Source: Beroe forskalii
Lineage: Eukaryota > Ctenophora > Nuda > Beroida > Beroidae
DNA length: 64,000 nt
Direction: 5' to 3'
Assembly: GCA_011033025.1 (NCBI GenBank)
Contig: WFMF01000203.1
Location: 124,001 to 188,000, forward strand
The position numbers and the translations under genes were made by a program. This document shows positions 57,896 to 64,000 of the stretch, piece by piece. A model generated the notes under the pieces. That model was not told the DNA's origin. It saw only the letters and a list, made by a program, of their open reading frames with translations, and did not search any database. Position 1 is the stretch's first letter. Every line of letters starts with the position of its first letter.

Positions 57896-58968
57896 TTAGA
57901 GAGAGGGAGAGAGAGAGTGAGAGAGAAACCATCAGAAAGAGAGGTTTATCTGGTAGAGTAGATAAGGGAGAGTGAGGCAGAAGAGTGGAGAAAAGATGCA
58001 AGTACCAAGTCCCTTGTTTTCGCCTGATTAACCCAGTCCGCTCATTAGATATATCCAGCCGAGTCGGCACTCGCACCACGAGGCTCTGAAACCTAGGTGG
58101 TGTACGCGCTACCAGTTCCCCTGTAAATCATAATCAAGCAAGAAAGTCAACAATTTTAATCACGAGGGCTTATTGTGCCTCTAGTGATGAGCGCGTTACC
58201 CTCTTCCCTGGTTCCCAGTGTAGAATAGGAGTGAAACAAGGTTTGCAGAATAATGAGGAAAGGTAAAAGAATAAAAGTAGAATTTTGTCTTTTCATATAT
58301 CAAGTAGTACTATATCGGTCTATTCCTTCACTATCAATCAAAGTACTAACTAAACTGTATCGATAGCGAACATGGCAAGCAAGGGGATTTGTTTGGGGAA
58401 AGTTTGAAGTATCACTGCAAGGAGAAGAGTGAAATTGTCTCTAACTTAGATCAGAGTGGGGTTCTAGGTAACTTTGGTTTGGTGAAACCCGGTTGCGTGT
58501 TTCACCGGGGAGCCTGCGGGGAAGACGCAGGGAATCCTTCATGCAGAGGTAAAGGATTGGGTTGATCTGGGGATTTTTGGTTTAAAAAGGGTAACGCAAC
58601 TGGTGTTGGGCGAGGGTCGTCGCAATGTTCTCGGACCAATCAGCATTTCTTACGTCAAACTTGGGCCAATGGACGACTCATTGGTCAAACCCGATCAAAC
58701 GTGTCGACCAATCAAATCCGTCGAAGATAAAGCTTTTACCTCAGATAATTGCTTTTATTTTATTTTCCCACGTTTCTTATTATTTCGCTAATGAAAGTGA
58801 TGTTTTCATCGAGCCGCAACTGTCAACTGTAATTGCTCTTTTATCAGAACGGGTATAATTGTCCCCAGGATACTAATGGAAATCTCCCACTTTTCTTATG
58901 ATATTTATAAATGGGGGTGATTTAACAAAAGTCTTCTCGCGATCAGAATTGAGATTTCTGACGTAAGT
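57896..58968. other. No gene; (GA)n tract at start
   Basis: 57898-57945 is a GAGAGA microsatellite. The remainder shows only short ORFs and no recognisable repeat. Confidence 0.5.
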
Positions 58969-58971
58969 TAA

Positions 58972-60145
58972 GACCCCAACTAATCGTGACATGACGCGTC
59001 ACGTCACGCGTCACGTCATGCGTCCCCTGTTCTAACTAATCGTGACGTGACGCGTCACGTCACGCGTCATGTCACGATTAGTTAGAACAGGGGACGCGTC
59101 CCCTGTTCGGAAGAAAATCCTAACTAATCGTGACGTGACGCGTCACGTCACGATCTCGCGCGCGCATTTCTTCCGGATTTTGACTCAGGATATCAATGAG
59201 CAGAGCGAGATCTAGTGCCAAATAAAGAAACAAGAAGTAACTTCATATGATTTCTGACAAGTCACAAGACAGGAGGTCTTTAACAACTCAAATTAAAAGT
59301 TAAAGCTTCAACTTAGACTTGTTTTATTTGCCCAAAAATAGTGAATAACGCATCAACTTCATATAATCAAGCTATCGATTGTCAGCAAAATTGAGCGAAA
59401 ACGCAAAATTGCACCGGAAACTACACAGTACACACTACACAGTGCAAGGACAAGCAACATATCAGATAACAACACAAGAGAAATGGTGTCTGCTGATGAG
59501 GTAGGCGTTGACCCCTGCTGTAGACTGACCAGTGATCAGGTAACCTGTATCATGCAATAATGCAAAGGCGGTTGATATGAGACATAGGTCACCTGATCAG
59601 TCTACAGCAGGGGTCAACGCCTACCTCATCAGCAGACACCATTTCTCTTGTGTTGTTATCTGATATGTTGCTTGTCCTTGCTCTGTGTAGTGTGTACTGT
59701 GTAGTTTCCGGTATCCAGTTGCGCCTCAATTTGCTGACAATCGATAGCTTGATTATATGAAGTTGATGCGTTATTCACTATTTTGGGCAAATAAACAAGT
59801 CTAAGTTGAAGCTTTAACTTTTAATTTGAGTTGTTAAAGACCTCTTGTCTTGTGACTTGTCAGAAATCATATGAAGTTACTTCTTGTTTCTTTATTTGGC
59901 ACTAGATCTCGCTCTGCTCATTGATATCCTGAGTCAAAATCCGGAAGAAATGCGCGCGCGAGATCGTGACGTGACGCGTCACGTCACGATTAGTTAGGAT
60001 TTTCTTCCGAACAGGGGACGCGTCCCCTGTTCTAACTAATCGTGACATGACGCGTGACGTGACGCGTCACGTCACGATTAGTTAGAACAGGGGACGCATG
60101 ACGTGACGCGTGACGTGACGCGTCATGTCACGATTAGTTGGGGTC
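58972..60145. mobile_element. 1.17-kb near-perfect palindrome with TAA duplication
   Basis: Ends GACCCCAACTAATCGTGACA and its exact complement are flanked by TAA. Arms of ~560 bp are nearly identical, with a ~45-bp loop near 59.57 kb. Outer arms stack ATCGTGACGTGACGCGTCAC palindromes. A 3-bp TAA duplication suggests PIF/Harbinger; no transposase. Confidence 0.85.
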
Positions 60146-60349
60146 TAACTGTCGAGGGCTCCACGTGACCAAAATTGATATTGTCTCCTACTTATCCCAA
60201 CGCGTTGAAGCAAACCACTATGGAATGATGTAATTCGGCGAACACTGGAAGATTCTAAGGTGTATTATCGAAGACTGGAAGATTCTAGGGTGTATCGTCA
60301 AGAAGGAAACGAAAAGGGTCGTGAGTCGCGATTTTAGAGATAAGAGCGC

Positions 60350-62540
60350 GCCTCACAATCTCACCTACTGGTGTCAGACACCCGTCGTATCACCTACTGG
60401 TGTCAGACACCCGTCGTCTCACCTAAGCACCTACTGGTGTCAGACGCCCGTAGTCTCACCTACTGGTGTCAGGCACCCGCAGTCTCACCTACTGGTGTCA
60501 GACACACGCCTTCTCACCTACTGGTGCCAGACACCCGTAGTTTCACCTTCTGGTGTCAGACACCCGTAGTCTCATCTACTGGTGTCAGAAACCCGTAGTC
60601 TCACCAACTGGTGTCAGACACCCGTAGTCTCACCTACTGGTGTCATACACCCGTGTCCCGTAGTCTCAGCTACTGGTGTCAGACAGTAGACACCCGTCGT
60701 CTCAGCTACTGGTGTCAGACACCCTTCGTCTCACCTACTGGTGTCAGACACCCGTCGTCTAACCTACTGGTGTCAGACACCCGTCGTATCACCTACTGGT
60801 GTCAGACACCCGTCGTCTCACCTAAGCACCTACTGGTGTCAGACGCCCGTAGTCTCACCTACTGGTGTCAGGCACCCGCAGTCTCACCTACTGGTGTCAG
60901 AAACCCGGAGTCTCACCTACTGGTGTCAGAAACCCGTAGTCTCACCTACTAGTGTCAGACACCCGTAGTTTCACCAACTGGTGTCAGACACCCGTAGTCT
61001 CACCTACTGGTGTCAGACACCCGTAGTCTCAGCTACTGGTGTCAGACAGTAGACACCCGTCGTCTCAGCTACTGGTGTCAGACACCCTTCGTCTCACCTA
61101 CTGGTGTCAGACACCCGTCGTCTCACCTACTGGTGTCAGACACCCGTCGTATCACCTACTGGTGTCAGACACCCGTCGTCTCACCTAAGCACCTACTGGT
61201 GTCAGACGCCCGTAGTCTCACCTACTGGTGTCTGGCACCCGCAGTCTCACCTACTGGTGTCAGAAACCCGTAGTCTCACCTATTGGTGTGAGACACCTGT
61301 AGTCTCACCTACTGGTACCAGACACCCGTAGTCTCACCTTCTGGTGCCAGACACCCGTAGTCTCACCTACTGGTGTCAGACACATGTAAACTCACATACT
61401 GGTGCCACTGTGCCAGACACCGTAGTCTCACTGGACCTATTGGTGTGAGACACCCGTAGTCTCACCTACTGGTGTCAGACACCCGTAGTCTCACCTTCTG
61501 GTGTCACACCCGTAGTCTCACCTACTGGTGCCACTGTGCCAGACACCGTAGTCTCACCTACTGGTGTCAGACACCCGTAGTCTCACCTACTGGTATCAGA
61601 CACCCGTAGTCTCACCTACTGGACACTGGTGTCAGACACCAGTAGCCTCACCTATTGGTGTCAGACAGTCAGACACCCGTTGTCTCACCTACTGGTGTTG
61701 GAAACCCGTAGTCTCACCAACTGGTGTCAGACACCCGTCGTCTCACCTACTGGTGTCAGACACCCGTAGTCTCACCTACTGGTGTCAGACACCCGTTGTC
61801 CCCCCTACTGTATCAGAGGCACGTAGTCTCATCCACTGTTTCCAGAGATACGGTTTCTCACCTACTGACCAACTGGTGTCAGAGTCTGGTAGTCTTAACT
61901 ACTGGTGTCAGACACCCGTAGTCTCACCTACTGGTGTCATACACCCAAAGTCTCCCCTACTGATGTCAGACACCCGTAGTTTCACCTACTGGTGTCAGAC
62001 ACCCGTAGTGTCACCTACTGGTGTCAGAAACCTGTAGTCTCACCAACTAGTGTCAGACACCCGTAGTCTCACCTACTGGTGTCAGACACCCGTAGTCTCA
62101 CCTACTGGTGTCAGACACCCGTAGTCTCAGCTACTGGTGCCAGACAGTAGACGCCCGTCGTCTCAGCTACTGGTTTCAGACACCCTTCGTCTCACCTACT
62201 GATGTCAGACACCCGTAGTTTCACCTACTGGTGTCAGACACCCGTAGTGTCACCTACTGGTGTCAGAAACCTGTAGTCTCACCAACTAGTGTCAGACACC
62301 CGTAGTCTCACCTACTGGTGTCAGAAACCCGTCGTCTCACCTACTTGTGTCAGACACCCGTCGTATCACCTACTGGTGTCAGACACCCGTAGTCTCACCT
62401 TCTGGTGTCACACCCGTAGTCTCACTTACTGGTGTTAGACACCCGTACTCTCACCTACTGGTGTCAGACACCCGTAGTCTCACCTACTGGTGTCAAACAT
62501 CCGTAGTCTCACCTACTTGTGTCAGGCACCCGTAGTCTCA
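60350..62540 (+). repeat. 29-bp minisatellite with higher-order structure
   Basis: Units contain CTACTGGTGTCAGACACCCG then TAGTCTCAC; GGTGTCAGACACC is itself palindromic. The marker ACCTAAGCACC recurs at 60421, 60820 and 61183, showing higher-order units of ~363-399 bp. ORFs here are repeat-derived. Confidence 0.95.
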
Positions 62541-63099
62541 CTGTTGTTTGAACTGTGATTTTTGAGAGTAGTCTGCAGTATTGCTGTCATGTCAGGGACT
62601 CTTCAATCTTCATAGTGCATGACGTACTGGTGTCAGGGCTCAGGCACTGTGCTGTAATTGGCCAAACGACGTCAACACTTACCCACTGGCATCAAATAAA
62701 CTCTGACTCAGCCTGATTTCGGGCACATCTCGGCAACACCTGGGGTGCATCTCTACTCAGCCAGAGCCCCGATGACGTCTCTCCTGTTCATTCAGACCTG
62801 ATGTTCGAAGAATCAAAGAAACCTGGTCTGGCACACCAGATAAGTTGGCACTATAATCACCTCGTAAGTCTTTTACGGGGTTGTTTTTTAATCTGTATCA
62901 TTATGATCTGTATCAGACAGCATTTTCCAGCTCAAAAACACAAGAACAATCACATTTCATTAGAAAAAAATAGCAATTTTTTTCCTATATCGTCTTGCTT
63001 AATATTCCTTGTTAAGTTGACCTTATCTCTTCCATTTTGTTTGATATACGTTTAGAATGCCCGTATAGTGATGTATTTGACTATATCAAATAGTTTTAA
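62541..63099 (+). other. Mostly unassigned; candidate exon 62796-62863
   Basis: CTCCTGTTCATTCAG|ACC is a strong acceptor and CACCTC|GTAAGTC a strong donor 68 nt on. In the phase left by the host gene's exon 11 it would instead end at a TAA after ~20 codons. Either reading needs transcript data; it may be chance. Confidence 0.3.
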
Positions 63100-64000
63100 G
63101 GTTTTAGAATGAGTCCCATGTTGAAGTGACGTCTCCAGCAGACAAATGACAATGAAGGAAGCATCGTAGACCATTTTTATGATGTTCTACCCCCACTAAT
63201 GGTAGGATACCAGAGGGCAAAACTTTTGGTCCTGAGTCTTTAGGACCTTCCTGAGCTGAGATATCGATAAAGTCAATTTGCAGCCACGCGCCCAAATTTT
63301 GATCCTATTTTGGCTATAAAACGGCCAAATTTCAATATTTTTTCACCAGACCTTTTTAAGGGTGCTTGTAGTCACTAGGAGCATACCATTTGCACTAATG
63401 AAATATGACTATATGACTTGGTCTTTTCAGAATTGTCCATTTGCCCAAAATGGAGTCAAAATGGCATATTTATAACCATCAAAATCAATGAAGGAAGCGT
63501 CCTAGACCATTTTTATCGTGTTCTACCCCCACTAATGGTAGGATCCCAGTGTGCAAAACTTTTGGTCCTGAGTCTCTAGGACCTTCCTGAGCTGAGATAT
63601 CGATATAGTCAATTTGCAGCCACGCGCCCAAATTTTGATCCTATTTTCTTATTTTGGCTATAAAACGGCCAAATTTCAATATTTTTTCACCAGACCTTTT
63701 TTTTTTTTTTTAAGGGTGCTTGTAGTCACTAGGAGCATACCATTTGCACTAATGAAATATGACTATATGACTTGGTCTTTTCAGAATTGTCCATTTGCCC
63801 AAAATGGAGTCAAAATGGCATATATAACCATCAAAATCAATGAAGGAAGCGTCCTAGACAATTTTTATCGTGTTCTACCCCCACTAATGGTAGGATCCCA
63901 GTGTGCAAAACTTTTGGTCCTGAGTCTCTAGGACCTTCCTGAGCTGAGATATCGATATAGTCAATTTGCAGCCACGCGCCCAAATTTTGATCCTATTTTC
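63100..64000. repeat. ~340-bp tandem repeat, 2.6 copies, cut by window end
   Basis: AATGAAGGAAGC occurs at 63151, 63487 and 63839. Shared blocks include CCCCCACTAATGGTAGGAT, GCAGCCACGCGCCCAAATTT and AGGACCTTCCTGAGCTGAGA. The last word recalls the ~195-bp satellite family. Confidence 0.92.

Overview
The window is animal-type nuclear DNA, probably from a marine invertebrate; the sequence does not fix the phylum. Evidence: a spliced gene with GT-AG introns, a Ty3/gypsy-class retroelement, tRNA-derived SINEs, many short inverted-repeat transposons inserted at TA, and very abundant minisatellites. There are no operons or Shine-Dalgarno sites. Almost all of the DNA is mobile or tandemly repeated. 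Coordinates of repeats were read by eye and are good to a few bases where a target duplication is quoted, otherwise to tens of bases.

Layout. (1) 1-7.1 kb: minus-strand Ty3/gypsy element with gag, pol (protease, RT, RNase H, integrase) in the -1 frame behind a TTTAAAC slippery site, and an env-like ORF with a signal-peptide-like start that runs off the left edge. (2) 8.1-11.8 kb: large imperfect palindrome of a ~200-bp satellite, with a SINE in one arm and a TA-flanked MITE in the other; each arm shows the other's empty site. (3) 12.5-14.6 kb: two tandem Helitron-like ends and small palindromes. (4) 14.9-22.3 kb: a 7.4-kb TIR element with an 8-bp target duplication, sitting in a 21-bp minisatellite, carrying 39-bp minisatellite cargo and itself invaded by a 2.2-kb TIR element (19504-21724). 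That inner element is studded with one 10-bp motif at quasi-regular spacing, mostly inverted between its two halves. (5) 22.3-33.7 kb: 21-bp arrays with a foldback MITE, a second large TIR element (25889-32851, TSD ATCACACT) and a further nested TIR element (29870-31878). (6) 35.1-37.9 kb and 54.9-57.9 kb: tandem pairs of a ~1.3-kb element family rich in TGACGTCA palindromes. (7) 38.5-44.3 kb: the only host gene I can support, at least 11 exons on the plus strand in perfect phase, encoding a Cys/Trp-rich, multiply N-glycosylated, probably extracellular protein with a mucin-like Thr/Ser repeat. (8) 45.5-53.3 kb: C-rich (minus-strand G-rich) minisatellites split by a 5.2-kb insertion. (9) 54-64 kb: MITE, 29-bp minisatellites, a 1.17-kb near-perfect palindrome and a ~340-bp tandem repeat.

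The recurring theme is TIR elements that carry minisatellites as cargo and use minisatellites as landing sites. The long ORFs in these arrays exist because the unit lengths (15, 21, 39) are multiples of three or the units lack stops; they are not annotated as genes. The most unusual items are the 2.2-kb motif-studded element, the intron-1 minisatellite that amplifies a host 5' splice site, and the env-like third ORF of the retroelement.
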